Shown here piece by piece: positions 23,748 through 33,136 of a DNA stretch of 64,000 nt. A program made the translations under genes and the position numbers. A model generated the notes under the pieces. The model was not told the origin of the DNA and did no database searches. It worked only from the letters and a program-made list of their open reading frames with translations. Within the stretch, counting starts at the first letter, position 1, and the number at the start of each line of letters is the position of its first letter. Origin of the DNA: Nannocystis sp. (GTDB lineage: Bacteria > Myxococcota_A > Polyangia > Nannocystales > Nannocystaceae); the NCBI RefSeq assembly GCF_016714285.1, contig NZ_JADJNN010000010.1, positions 266,135-330,134 on the forward strand, given 5' to 3'.

Positions 23748-25601
23748 GTGAGCACCCGAGACCGCATCCAGCCCACCTCTCGCCGGAGCGCCCGCGCGTG
23801 GCTCATCACCACGGGCGGGTCCACGTTGCTCGCAGTCCTGCCGGCAGTCCTGTTGGCGCCCAGCGCCTCCGCATCACCGCTGGGGCTCAGCCCGCGCGCC
23901 CTCAAGGCGCCGCTGATCGCCCCCAATTTTTCGCCCGGCCTGAGGGGCCCCGGCCGCGCCTTCTTCGATGCTCGCGAGGATCTGAAGGCCGCGTACAACA
24001 AGGCGCTCGGGCAGTACAACAACCTCGAGCTCGACGCGGCCAAGGCCGGCCTCGAGGATGCGCTCAACGGCGCCGCGCCCGACGACCCGATGACCGCGCC
24101 GCTGCGCATGCTCAAGGCGGTCATCATCTTCTCGAACACGGGCAAGGCCGATGAGACCACCGCGGCCTTCATCGACGCGGTCAAGGCCGACTACAACGTC
24201 AGCCTGCTGACCGAGCTGCGGGGGACCGACCTGCAGAAGCTGCTCGACAAGGCCCGCAAGGACTCGGGCGTGAGCGCCCCGAGCGAGTCGGTGCAGCACA
24301 CCGCGCCGGACATCAGCGACGCCTGCGGCAAGGACCTGGTGCTCACGGCGCTGGCCAACCAGGCGCCGGAGGGCGGCCAGGTGGTGCTCTACTGGCGTCC
24401 GGCGGGCGTCGGTGAGTTCAAGACGGTGACGATGGACACCTTCGGCAACGTCGCCCAGAGCACGCTCACCGCGAGTGATCACGGCGACAAGCCGGTCGAG
24501 TACTTCTTCTACATCTTCGACGGCGCCAACAAGGACCTCGGCAACAAGGGTGACCAGGAGAACCCGCTCAAGCTCGAGATCGAGTGCAAGAAGGAGGTGG
24601 CGCCCAAGCCCAAGGAGGAGCCCCCGCCCAAGCCGAAGACCACGCTGCCGCGGGTGTTCATCAACATCGGCCTCGGCACCGGCGCCGGCATCGCTCGCGG
24701 CGTCGCGGACCAGAGCTACAAGCAGCTCTCACCGAGCGGCGGCTACACCCCGGCCGACTTCGCCTGCTCGCTAGCTCGCTGGCAGGCAGGCACCGGCGCC
24801 CTCCCGGACGCGGTCGGCTTCCAGAACGGGCTGATGAACCTCGCCCCGGCCCAGTACGCGCCCTACGCCCCGGCCGACCTGGCCCTCGTCTACAACCCCG
24901 AGAGCTGCGGCGAGCACCACCCGGTCAAGTCGGGCATGGCCTCGGCCCCGTTCCACATCGCCCCGGAGGTCGGCTTCCGCCTCGGCCGGGCGATCGTGCT
25001 GTCCGTGTTTGGCCGCCTGGAGCTCGTCACCGGCTCCAAGGTCTATCGCGACGACCCCAAGCTCGCGCTCGGCGACTCGTACACCAACGAGGTGCTCAAC
25101 CCGAACCCGCAGGGCGTGCGCACCAAGCCCGGCTTCACCGGCGCCGGCGGCATCAAGGTCAAGTACTTCCTCGGCAAGGACGACAAGAAGTTTCGCCTGT
25201 TCGTCGGCGGTCAGGTCGGCGGCGGCTTCTCCCGCCTGCGCGTGCCCATGGGCTTCGCCAACGACCGCAACGGCAACAGCGTGCCCGACGACAAGGAGCT
25301 GCCCGCCAGCCTGAACCTCGGCATGTGCCAGCCGGTGTGGCCCTACAGCGGCGGCTGTGCCGGCGGGGACGCCCAACTCCAGGCCAACGCGCTCGCCGGG
25401 TCGGTCGCCACCAACGCCGACAGCACGCAGCGCATCGACACCGTGCGCATCGGCGGCGGCTTCGTCGGCGCGAACTTCGGCTTCAACTACCAGATCGTCA
25501 AGAACTTCGCGTTGTTCGGCGAGATCCAGGCGAACGTGTGGTTCCCGAAGACCAGCAGCTTCCTGCTGGACTTCGCGTTCGGTCCGGTCATCACGTTCTA
25601 G
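23748..25601 (+). CDS. Outer-membrane protein with a C-terminal beta-barrel
   Basis: A 617-residue exported protein. From GTG 23748 (GGAG 11 bases upstream) the N-terminus is basic, then hydrophobic (AWLITTGGSTLLAVLPAVLLAPSASASP), a classic Sec signal. Residues about 70-170 are helical and TPR-like (AREDLKAAYNKALGQYNNLELDAAKAGLEDAL). An Ig-like part follows (GQVVLYWRPAGVGEFKTVTM...EYFFYIFDGANKDLG). A Lys/Pro-rich linker (APKPKEEPPPKPKT) leads to a beta-rich, alternating region ending in FLLDFAFGPVITF. The terminal Phe and the amphipathic strands are typical of outer-membrane barrels. The stop (25599-25601) directly abuts the stop of the convergent GspF-like gene, with no base between. Confidence 0.82.
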   Translation: MSTRDRIQPTSRRSARAWLITTGGSTLLAVLPAVLLAPSASASPLGLSPRALKAPLIAPNFSPGLRGPGRAFFDAREDLKAAYNKALGQYNNLELDAAKAGLEDALNGAAPDDPMTAPLRMLKAVIIFSNTGKADETTAAFIDAVKADYNVSLLTELRGTDLQKLLDKARKDSGVSAPSESVQHTAPDISDACGKDLVLTALANQAPEGGQVVLYWRPAGVGEFKTVTMDTFGNVAQSTLTASDHGDKPVEYFFYIFDGANKDLGNKGDQENPLKLEIECKKEVAPKPKEEPPPKPKTTLPRVFINIGLGTGAGIARGVADQSYKQLSPSGGYTPADFACSLARWQAGTGALPDAVGFQNGLMNLAPAQYAPYAPADLALVYNPESCGEHHPVKSGMASAPFHIAPEVGFRLGRAIVLSVFGRLELVTGSKVYRDDPKLALGDSYTNEVLNPNPQGVRTKPGFTGAGGIKVKYFLGKDDKKFRLFVGGQVGGGFSRLRVPMGFANDRNGNSVPDDKELPASLNLGMCQPVWPYSGGCAGGDAQLQANALAGSVATNADSTQRIDTVRIGGGFVGANFGFNYQIVKNFALFGEIQANVWFPKTSSFLLDFAFGPVITF

Positions 25602-26753
25602 CTACGGCTGAAACGGCGCGAGCAGCAGCCCGAGCCCGAGCACGATCGCCACGGCGCTCACCACCTGCAGCGTCCGCGCGAGCTGCCTGATCCTGCGCGC
25701 GTGCTCGTCGGCCGCGGCCTCGCAGATGTCGACAAGCACCGTCAGGACGGCGGCCCGCTCACCACCCTCGGCCACGCGCAGCAGCTCCAGCGCCAGCGCC
25801 GGTAACAGCTGCGCGTCGGCCAAGGCCGCCGGCAGCTCGACGCCCTGGGCCACCAGCGTGCGCGCTCGCAGCAGCGCCAGCCCCAGCGCGTGGTTGCCGA
25901 GCCGGGGCGCGCTCAGCTCGAGCGCAGTGAGCAGCGGCAGGTCTACGAGCAGCGCCAGCAGCCGCGCCAGTCGCAGCGCGCCCTGGGCTCGCAGCGCCGG
26001 GCCGAGGCCGGGCAGGCGCAACGCGAGCGCGTCGAGCCTGGCCCGCAGCCGTGGGGTCCGCAGCGCGGCCGCGAGCCCGAGGCCGAGCAACGCAGCGACC
26101 GCCGCGAACCAGCGCAGTCCCGGTAGCAGCGCGACCGCCCCGGCGAGCGGCCGCGGCGCGGCGACGCCGAGGTGCGCATACAAGTTGAGGGCCGCGGGCG
26201 CGACCAGCCCGAGCACGATCGCGGTCACCAGCACGGCGCCGACGACCGTCCAGGAGATCCTCCGCAAGCCAGCCGCGAGCGGGTCGCGTCGGTGTGATCG
26301 CTCGAGATGATCGACGAGCCGGGCCAGCGCCACGTCGAGCTCGCCGCGTCGCTCGCCCGCCACGAGCACGGCGCAGCTCAGGTCGTCGAAGCGCTGGGGC
26401 ACCCGCGCGAGCGCCTCGCCCAGCGCCTGTCCGGCCTCGATCGCCCGCCGCACCAGCGCCAGCTCGATGTCCAGCCCGCTCGCCTCGCGCAGCTCAGCGA
26501 GCCGTCCGAGCGCCGTCGGCACGCCGAGCCCGACGCGACGCAGCGCCAGCAGCTCGCGCAGCACCGCCACCGCCGCCGTCGACATCGCCCGGGCGGGCGT
26601 CAGCTCGGTCACGCCCAGCTCGCGCCGCACGGTGGTCACGCGCAGGCCCTGCCGCCGCAGCGCGTCGATCACCTGGACCTCGGACTCGCCGGTCAGCGCG
26701 CCCTGCCTCGGCTCGCCCGCAGCGGTCAGCGCCTGCCAGTGGAACAGTGACAT
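25602..26753 (-). CDS. GspF-like inner-membrane protein
   Basis: A 383-residue protein related to the T2SS/type IV pilus platform protein GspF/PilC. It shows the two-domain layout: a helical cytoplasmic half (ELLALRRVGLGVPTALGRLAELREASGLDIELALVRRAIEAGQALGEALARVP), a first membrane region (ISWTVVGAVLVTAIVLGLVAPAALNLY), a second (LRWFAAVAALLGLGLAAAL), the second helical repeat, and a C-terminal membrane helix (QVVSAVAIVLGLGLLLAP). Many usual hydrophilic residues are replaced by Ala, Leu and Arg. ATG 26753 is five bases past the GspE-like stop; a TTG at 26762 would overlap it. No other secretion genes are adjacent. Confidence 0.8.
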   Translation of the reverse strand: MSLFHWQALTAAGEPRQGALTGESEVQVIDALRRQGLRVTTVRRELGVTELTPARAMSTAAVAVLRELLALRRVGLGVPTALGRLAELREASGLDIELALVRRAIEAGQALGEALARVPQRFDDLSCAVLVAGERRGELDVALARLVDHLERSHRRDPLAAGLRRISWTVVGAVLVTAIVLGLVAPAALNLYAHLGVAAPRPLAGAVALLPGLRWFAAVAALLGLGLAAALRTPRLRARLDALALRLPGLGPALRAQGALRLARLLALLVDLPLLTALELSAPRLGNHALGLALLRARTLVAQGVELPAALADAQLLPALALELLRVAEGGERAAVLTVLVDICEAAADEHARRIRQLARTLQVVSAVAIVLGLGLLLAPFQP

Positions 26754-26758
26754 GTCCT

Positions 26759-28492
26759 TCAAGCCAGATGATCGCCGGTCGCCCGCAGCAGGTCGTCGAG
26801 CGCGATCTGCCCGTCCGCCACCCGCGCCAGACCGACCTGACGCAAGCTGCGGTGGCCCTGCGCCGTCGCCTCGGCGCGCAGCTCCGCCGCGCCGGCGCCC
26901 TCGGCGATCCGCTCCTGCAGCGCCGCGCCGACTGGCAGCACCTCAAACAGCGCCACCCGACCGCGGTAGCCGGCGAGGCAGGCCTTGCAGCCGCCCGCGC
27001 GTCGCGGCCGACACTCGCGCGCCTGCTGCGGACTCATGCCCGCGTCGATCAACCGCTGCGGCGAGATCGCCGGGTCCTCGCTCGAGCACTCGCCGCACAG
27101 CCGACGCACCAGCCGTTGCGCGACCACCAGCCGCGCCGCCGCGGCCACCATGTAGGGCTCGACCCCGAGGTGCACCAGGCGGACCAGCGCCGCCGCGCCG
27201 TCCCCCGCCGGCAACGTCGTCAACACGCGCCGACCCCCGACCGCCGCCCGCACCGCCGCGTCGACCGCGTCGAGGTCCGGCAGCCCACCGAGCATGATGA
27301 TGTCCGGGTCCTGCCGCAGCAGCGCCTGCACACTGGCCGCCATGCCGAGCCCGCCCTCACGTTGCAGCTGCACCTGCGTGCATCCGGGCAGCGTGAACTC
27401 CACCGGATCCTCGATCGTCGCCACGCTCACGCTGTCGCCCGCGAGCTCGGCGAGCGCCGCATAGAGCGTCGTCGTGGTCCCGCTGCCGGCCGGGCCCGCG
27501 ACGAGCGTGAGCCCGTGCGAGCCTTGCAGCGCCGCCCGCATGCATTGGAGCTGCTCTGGCTCGAGTCCGAGGCCCGCGAGGTCGTGCGGCAGCTTGCTGC
27601 GGTCGAACAGGCGCAGCACCAGTTGCTCGCCGGCGGCGGTCGGCATGGTCGCCACCCGGATGTCGAGCTCGCGGTCCTTGCCGGCGTGGAAGCCACGGAT
27701 CTGGCCCTCCTGCGGGGTCCGCCGCTCGGCGACGTCGAGCTGCGCCATCAGCTTGAAGCGGGTGGTCACCGCGCTGCGCAGCCCGATCGGCAGCTCGGAC
27801 TCCGGGTGCAGCACGCCGTCGACGCGAAACCGGATCCGTAGCCCGCGCTCCGACGGCTCGACGTGCACCTGCGTCGCCCCGCGGCTGGCCGCGTGCAGCA
27901 GCACCCGGTTGCACAGACGGATCGCCTGGTCCTGCTCCGGCAGCCCCGCCGCGGGCGGCGTCCGCTCGCGCTCTCCGGGCGCTGCGTCGACCCGCTCGAG
28001 GTTCAGCGCCCCGAGCACGTCGGCGTACGCCGCACTGTTCCCGCTGCGGTCCCCGTCGCGCTCTCCGCTGCGATCGTAGTAGCGGACGATCGCGTCCTCG
28101 ATCGCCGTCTCGGTGCTGACCACCGGCTCGACGTTCAGGTTGGTGATGAACTTGAGGTCATCGATCGCATAGATGTTGCTCGGGTCGGCCATCGCGACCA
28201 CCAGCGTCGAGCCAGCCCGCTGCACCGCGATCGCGGTGTGCTTGCTGGCCAGCGACTTGGGCACCAGCTCGACGACCTTCGGGTCGATCTCGTAGTCGGT
28301 GAGGCTCATCCATGGCACGCCGTACTGCGCCGACAGGAAGTCCGCCAGCTCGCGCTCGCCGAGGATCCCCAGGCGCGACAGGCTGTACGACAAACGCTTG
28401 CCGGTCGTCCGTTGATCGGCCTGCGCCCGCTTGAGCTGGGCGAGCGAGATCAGGTTCTCGCGGACCAGTAATTCGCCGATGCGGTCTGCCAT
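26759..28492 (-). CDS. GspE/PilB-like ATPase lacking catalytic residues
   Basis: A 577-residue protein with the full layout of a GspE/PilB secretion ATPase: an N-terminal MshEN-like domain (1-140, ADRIGELLVRENLISLAQLKRAQ), a linker (140-185), then the ATPase domain. The Asp box IEDPVEFTLPGCTQVQ (360-375) and the C-terminal zinc motif (LCGEC ... GCKAC) are kept. Three catalytic sites are not. Walker A reads GPAGSGTT (333-340), with Thr339 in place of Lys. The Walker B region reads LGGLPD (401-406), where Gly403 replaces the Glu and Pro405 the Arg. The His box reads TTLPAGD, with Pro428 for His. It is therefore probably ATP-hydrolysis-dead. The gene is divergent from the methyltransferase and sits immediately upstream of the GspF-like gene. 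Confidence 0.9.
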   Translation of the reverse strand: MADRIGELLVRENLISLAQLKRAQADQRTTGKRLSYSLSRLGILGERELADFLSAQYGVPWMSLTDYEIDPKVVELVPKSLASKHTAIAVQRAGSTLVVAMADPSNIYAIDDLKFITNLNVEPVVSTETAIEDAIVRYYDRSGERDGDRSGNSAAYADVLGALNLERVDAAPGERERTPPAAGLPEQDQAIRLCNRVLLHAASRGATQVHVEPSERGLRIRFRVDGVLHPESELPIGLRSAVTTRFKLMAQLDVAERRTPQEGQIRGFHAGKDRELDIRVATMPTAAGEQLVLRLFDRSKLPHDLAGLGLEPEQLQCMRAALQGSHGLTLVAGPAGSGTTTTLYAALAELAGDSVSVATIEDPVEFTLPGCTQVQLQREGGLGMAASVQALLRQDPDIIMLGGLPDLDAVDAAVRAAVGGRRVLTTLPAGDGAAALVRLVHLGVEPYMVAAAARLVVAQRLVRRLCGECSSEDPAISPQRLIDAGMSPQQARECRPRRAGGCKACLAGYRGRVALFEVLPVGAALQERIAEGAGAAELRAEATAQGHRSLRQVGLARVADGQIALDDLLRATGDHLA

Positions 28493-28651
28493 AAAAAGCG
28501 ATGCAGCGTCTCGCCCGACGCACGCGGTCGACGGCGGACCAGGGTACAGCCCCCGCCCAGACCCGCCAAGCCGGACAGGTGCCCAGGCGAGAAAACTTGC
28601 ACGCGCAAGCCCTCCCCGTCGCCCCGCGTTCTCGCCTATGCTCCGCCGCCG

Positions 28652-30154
28652 ATGACCGACCGCGACCGACCTGCCCCGCGCTCCGCACCCACTGCTCGGG
28701 GCAACGACCGTGGTGGCAACGACCGTGGTGGCAACGACCGCGGTGGCAACGACCGCGGTGGCAACGACCGCGGCGGCAACGACCGCGGCGGCGACCGTCC
28801 TCGCGACGCCGGCCCTCGTGACAGCCGCGACCGGCCCCGCGACGCCCCCCGCAGCGCCGCCCCGCGGGACCGCAGCATCCGCCCCAGCGAGCGTCCGGCC
28901 GACCCCAACGCCCCGGCCCCGCGCCGCAACACGCCCGTCGGCCGCCGCCCGGCGCGTCCGACCGTGCGTGGACCCAGCGTCAAGGTCCCGCTGGACGTCG
29001 CCCGCCTCGTGCGTGCCGGTCACCCCTGGGTGTTCCGCCACACCGTGCGCCGCGACCTCGACAACCTCAGCGAGGGCGCGGTCGTCCCGGTGATCGACGA
29101 GGACGGCTACGGCGTCGGCTGGGGTCTGGTCGAGGCCGAGGGGGCGATCGGCGTCCGCATGCTCAGCCTCCACGCCGACTTCAGCTGGAACGAGGCCGAG
29201 ATGCTCACCCGCATCCGCCAGGCCCTGCGCCTCCGCGGCCCGGCACTGCTGGCGCAAGGCGCAGTCCGCCTCCTCCACGGCGAGGCCGACGGCTTCCCCG
29301 GCCTCGCCCTCGACCGCCTCGGCGACTACCTCCTCCTCTACAAGTACGCCCGCTGCGCCGAGAGCTACCTCGACACCCTGGTCCCCCTGCTCGAGCAGGA
29401 GCTGAAGCCCGCCGGCATCTACCTGCAAGACCGCATCCGTTCGGTCACCGCCGCCGACGACCGCCGCCCGCCCGCCTTCCACCTCGCCGGCAAGGCCGCC
29501 CCGCCCGAGGTCGAGGTCGGCGAGGACGGCCTCAAGTTCCTCGTCGACGTCACCGCCCCGGTCTCGCCCGGCCTGTTCCTCGACCTCCGCGAGGGTCGCC
29601 GCCTGCTCGAGACCCTCGTCCGCGGGCGCAGCGTCTGCAACCTCTTCAGCTTCACCGGCGCCTTCGGCCTGCGCGCCGTGCGAGCCGGTGCCGCCGCGGT
29701 CACCCACGTCGACTCGGCCGCCCGCAGCCACGCCCGCTGCCGCCAGAACCTCGCCGCCTCCGGCATGGACCCCGAGGCCATCGAGGCGATCACCGGCGAC
29801 GTGTTCACCTTGCTCGAGAAGTTCCGCCAGCGCGGCCGCGTGTTCGACTTCATCGTCGTCGACCCGCCGCCCTTCTCCAACGTCAAGGGCAACACCTTCA
29901 GCGCCCTCAAAGACTGGAACCAGCTCATGGCCGCGGTCGCCGGCGTCGTCAGCCCCGGCGGCCACGTCCTCGCGATCTCCAACGCCGTGCGCCTGCCCGA
30001 GGACGAGTTCTTCCTCGCTCTCGGCGAGGGTGTGCACGCCGCCAAGCGCTCGGCCCGGCTGGTCGGCGAGTGCGGCCTGCCGCCAGACTTCCCGGTGCCG
30101 CCGGCCTTCGTCGAGGGCCGCTACCTCAAGATCAAGCTCCTGCAGCTCGACTAG
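28652..30154 (+). CDS. RlmI-like SAM-dependent RNA methyltransferase
   Basis: A 500-residue class I methyltransferase of the RlmI/RlmK-type 23S rRNA m5C family. The PUA-like domain begins near residue 108 (VKVPLDVARLVRAGHPWVFRHTV). The central and methyltransferase parts show VRLLHGEADGFPGLALDRLG, the SAM motif VCNLFSFTGAFGLRAVRAGA (about 328-347) and the catalytic-type FIVVDPPPFSN (about 407-417). The product should be a modified rRNA base. The first 75-100 residues are an extra Arg/Asp/Gly/Pro-rich tail with six G-N-D-R-G repeats, probably disordered and RNA-binding. The ATG at 28652 is the first in frame; a downstream start would drop the tail. Confidence 0.88.
   Translation: MTDRDRPAPRSAPTARGNDRGGNDRGGNDRGGNDRGGNDRGGNDRGGDRPRDAGPRDSRDRPRDAPRSAAPRDRSIRPSERPADPNAPAPRRNTPVGRRPARPTVRGPSVKVPLDVARLVRAGHPWVFRHTVRRDLDNLSEGAVVPVIDEDGYGVGWGLVEAEGAIGVRMLSLHADFSWNEAEMLTRIRQALRLRGPALLAQGAVRLLHGEADGFPGLALDRLGDYLLLYKYARCAESYLDTLVPLLEQELKPAGIYLQDRIRSVTAADDRRPPAFHLAGKAAPPEVEVGEDGLKFLVDVTAPVSPGLFLDLREGRRLLETLVRGRSVCNLFSFTGAFGLRAVRAGAAAVTHVDSAARSHARCRQNLAASGMDPEAIEAITGDVFTLLEKFRQRGRVFDFIVVDPPPFSNVKGNTFSALKDWNQLMAAVAGVVSPGGHVLAISNAVRLPEDEFFLALGEGVHAAKRSARLVGECGLPPDFPVPPAFVEGRYLKIKLLQLD
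28699..28796 (+). repeat. Six-fold 15-base tandem repeat in coding sequence
   Basis: The unit GGCAACGACCG(T/C)GG(T/C) is repeated about six times with few changes and encodes G-N-D-R-G. It lies in the N-terminal extension of the methyltransferase. Confidence 0.9.
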
Positions 30155-30294
30155 TACGCGGCCCCCGTTTCGGGTCGCGGAACATCGCCGCAGCCCCGCG
30201 GCTCGACCGGGTCGGGGCGGGTCGGGAAAATCATGTACGACCTGGTAGCGAGCCCAGGCAGCGCGTGGACGGGATCGAGTATCCTCCCGCCGCC

Positions 30295-32982
30295 ATGCAG
30301 TCCCGGCCCCGCGCCCACGAGATCCGCCGTCGCTTCCTCGACTTCTTCGCCGCGCAGGCGCACGCCATCGTGCCCTCGTCGTCGCTGGTGCCGGCCAACG
30401 ACCCGACCCTGCTGTTCACCAACGCGGGCATGGTCCAGTTCAAGGACACCTTCCTCGGCCGCGACCCTCGCCCCTACAAGCGCGCCGTCAGCGTGCAGCG
30501 CTGCCTGCGAGCCGGCGGCAAGCACAACGACCTCGACAACGTCGGCTTCACCGACCGCCACCACACCCTGTTCGAGATGCTCGGCAACTTCTCGTTCGGC
30601 GACTACTTCAAGCAGGACGCGATCCGCTGGGGCTGGGAGTTCCTCACGCAGGACCTCGGCATCCCCGCCGAGAAGCTCGTCGTGTCGGTGTTCAGCGGCG
30701 AGGGCGAGTCGGCCCCCGCCGATGACGAAGCCTACGCGCTGTGGGCCGAGATCGTCCCCGAGGACCGCATCTACCGCCTGCCCGCCAAGGAGAACTTCTG
30801 GGCCATGGGCGACACCGGCCCCTGCGGCCCCTGCTCGGAGATCCACATCTTCCACGGCGAGCGCGCCCCCGGCGACGCCAAGCGCGACGGCAAGCTCGGC
30901 CCAGCCTACGAGGACACCCGCTACACCGAGCTGTGGAACCTCGTGTTCATGCAGTACGAGAAGCACCCCGACGGCACCCTCGTCAACCTGCCCAAGGCCA
31001 GCGTCGACACCGGCGCCGGCCTCGAGCGCCTCGCCGCCGTGATGGAGGGCGTCGGCAGCAACTACCGCACCTCGCTGCTCACCCCGCTCGTCGACCTCGC
31101 CAAGCGCCTCGCCGGCGCCTCACCCTCGGACCTCGGCGCCGGTGAGTCGCCCTTCCGCGTCATCGCCGACCACGCCCGCGCGACCGCCTTCCTCATCGCC
31201 GACGGCGTCTTCCCCGACAAGGCCGGCCGCTCCTACGTCCTGCGCCGCATCATGCGTCGCGCGATCCGCTACGGCACCAACGTCGGCCTCGAGCGGCCCT
31301 TCTTCCACGAGGTCTGCCAGCAGGTCGTCGCTGAATTCGCCGAGGCCTACCCGCTGCTGCGCGAGCGCGCCAGCACCATCGACGAGGTCGTCCGCACCGA
31401 GGAGGAGAGCTTCCGTCGCACCCTCAGCCGCGGCCTCAAGCGCCTCGAGGCCGCCCTCTCCGACCTCGCCCCCGGCGAGCAGGCCTTCCCGCCCCCCGTC
31501 GCCGCCGACCTCTACGACACCTACGGCTTCCCCGTCGACCTCACCGGCATCATCTGCAAGGAGAAGGGCCTGACCCTCGACGAGCCCGCCGTCGAGGCCG
31601 CCGTCCGCCAGCGCCAGAGCCAGGACGGCGACGCCCACAGCTCGCTCGGCTCCGACAAGGCGATCGGCGATCTCTACTTCAAGCTCAAGGAGCGCCTCGC
31701 CGGCCAGACCAGCTTCACCGGCTACGACACCGTGCAGGGCAGCGGCACGGTGCTCGCCCTCGCCGTCGACGGTCGCGAACACAAGGAGGCGCGCCCCGGC
31801 CAGCAGGTCGAGTTCGTCGTCGACCACACGCCCTTCTACGCCGAGAGCGGCGGCCAGGTCGGCGACACCGGCCGCGCCGAGGGCGACGGCGTCGAGCTCG
31901 AGATCGACGACGTGCACAAGCCGACCGGCGACCTCCACGTGCACCGCGGCAAACTCGTGCGCGGCACCCTGCGCGTCGGCCAGAGCCTGACCCTCGCCGT
32001 CGACGTCACCCGCCGCGACGCGATCCGCCGCAACCACAGCGCGACCCACCTGCTCCACCACGCCCTGCGCGCCGTGCTCGGCACCCACGTCGCCCAGAAG
32101 GGCTCGCTGGTCGGCCCCGACCGCCTGCGCTTCGACTTCTCCCACACCCGCCCGCTCACCGCCGAGCAGCGGGCGGAGATCGAGCGCCGCGTCAACGTCG
32201 AGGTCCTGCGCAACCAGGGCAGCCAGGTCCGCAGCCTGTCGATGGCCCAGGCCCGCGAGACCGGCGCGATCGGCCTGTTCGAGGCCAAGTACGGCGAGGT
32301 CGTCCGCGTCGTCAACATCGGCGGCGAGAGCATCGAGCTGTGCGGCGGCACCCACGTCGCCCGCGCCGGCGACATCGGCCTGTTCGCGATCGTCAGCGAG
32401 GCGGGCATCGCCCAGGGCGTGCGCCGCATCGAGGCCGTCACCGGCATGAACGCGCTCGCGTACCTGCAACAGACGGCGCAGATCGTCGGCGAGGCCGCGA
32501 CCCAGCTCCACGCCGCCGGCCCGCACGAGCTGCTGCCGAAGCTCGAGCGCCTGCACCACGACCTGCGCGCGCGCGACAAGGAGATCGCCGACCTCCAGCG
32601 CAAGCTCGCGACCGGCAGCGGCGGCGGGGCAGGGGACAGCATCATCGAGGTCAGCGGCGTCAAGCTGCTCGTCAAGCTCGTCACCGTCGGCGACCCCAAG
32701 GCCCTGCGCGAGGCCGTCGACATCCTGCGCGACCGCCTCGGCTCCGGCGTCGTCGTCCTCGGGGCCGAGCGCGACGGCAAGGCCAGCCTGATCGTCGCCG
32801 TCACCAAGGACCTCAGCGGCAAGATCCACGCGGGTAACCTGATCGCCGCGATCGCGGGCCACGTCGACGGCCGCGGCGGTGGCCGCCCCGACCTCGCCCA
32901 GGCCGGCGGCGCCAATCCGGCCGGGCTGCAGCAGGCCCTCAGCGCCGCCCGCGAGGCCCTGGCCGCCCAGATCGCCGGCTGA
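30295..32982 (+). CDS. alaS: Alanyl-tRNA synthetase
   Basis: An 895-residue AlaRS of normal length that charges tRNA-Ala. The catalytic domain starts QSRPRAHEIRRRFLDFF and includes PSSSLVPANDPTLLFTNAGMVQFKD and the MGDTGPCGPCSEI motif. The editing domain has the zinc-binding HSATH (581-585) and CGGTH (683-687), so mischarged Ser-tRNA should be cleared. The C-Ala domain (about 750-895) ends with GHVDGRGGGRPDLAQAGG. I chose ATG 30295 because it starts the conserved domain; a longer frame back to 30070 runs through the upstream gene. Convergent or following genes are separate, and a 10-bp hairpin follows the stop. Confidence 0.97.
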   Translation: MQSRPRAHEIRRRFLDFFAAQAHAIVPSSSLVPANDPTLLFTNAGMVQFKDTFLGRDPRPYKRAVSVQRCLRAGGKHNDLDNVGFTDRHHTLFEMLGNFSFGDYFKQDAIRWGWEFLTQDLGIPAEKLVVSVFSGEGESAPADDEAYALWAEIVPEDRIYRLPAKENFWAMGDTGPCGPCSEIHIFHGERAPGDAKRDGKLGPAYEDTRYTELWNLVFMQYEKHPDGTLVNLPKASVDTGAGLERLAAVMEGVGSNYRTSLLTPLVDLAKRLAGASPSDLGAGESPFRVIADHARATAFLIADGVFPDKAGRSYVLRRIMRRAIRYGTNVGLERPFFHEVCQQVVAEFAEAYPLLRERASTIDEVVRTEEESFRRTLSRGLKRLEAALSDLAPGEQAFPPPVAADLYDTYGFPVDLTGIICKEKGLTLDEPAVEAAVRQRQSQDGDAHSSLGSDKAIGDLYFKLKERLAGQTSFTGYDTVQGSGTVLALAVDGREHKEARPGQQVEFVVDHTPFYAESGGQVGDTGRAEGDGVELEIDDVHKPTGDLHVHRGKLVRGTLRVGQSLTLAVDVTRRDAIRRNHSATHLLHHALRAVLGTHVAQKGSLVGPDRLRFDFSHTRPLTAEQRAEIERRVNVEVLRNQGSQVRSLSMAQARETGAIGLFEAKYGEVVRVVNIGGESIELCGGTHVARAGDIGLFAIVSEAGIAQGVRRIEAVTGMNALAYLQQTAQIVGEAATQLHAAGPHELLPKLERLHHDLRARDKEIADLQRKLATGSGGGAGDSIIEVSGVKLLVKLVTVGDPKALREAVDILRDRLGSGVVVLGAERDGKASLIVAVTKDLSGKIHAGNLIAAIAGHVDGRGGGRPDLAQAGGANPAGLQQALSAAREALAAQIAG

Positions 32983-32986
32983 TATC

Positions 32987-33014
32987 GACCGCCACCAGGG
33001 CCACGGTGGCGGTC
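32987..33014 (+). terminator. Hairpin after alaS
   Basis: A perfect 10-bp stem, GACCGCCACC (32987-32996) with GGTGGCGGTC (33005-33014), with an 8-base loop, lies four bases after the alaS stop. No T-run follows, so it may stop transcription weakly or protect the 3' end. Confidence 0.5.
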
Positions 33015-33136
33015 GCGGTGGTAGAGCAAACCACACGGCCCCGGACATCCGATCAGGGTTTCTCCGATGCGCCGCATCGCGGGAATTTGTCGCTGCCCCG
33101 GCGGCCGTGGCGCGGGCTGTGATAGCGTGGCCTGGC

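Noticed and set aside
28493..30037. Extension of the GspE-like frame to 1092 residues
   Set aside because: The extra part is antisense to the methyltransferase and has shadow composition; the MshEN domain begins at 28492.
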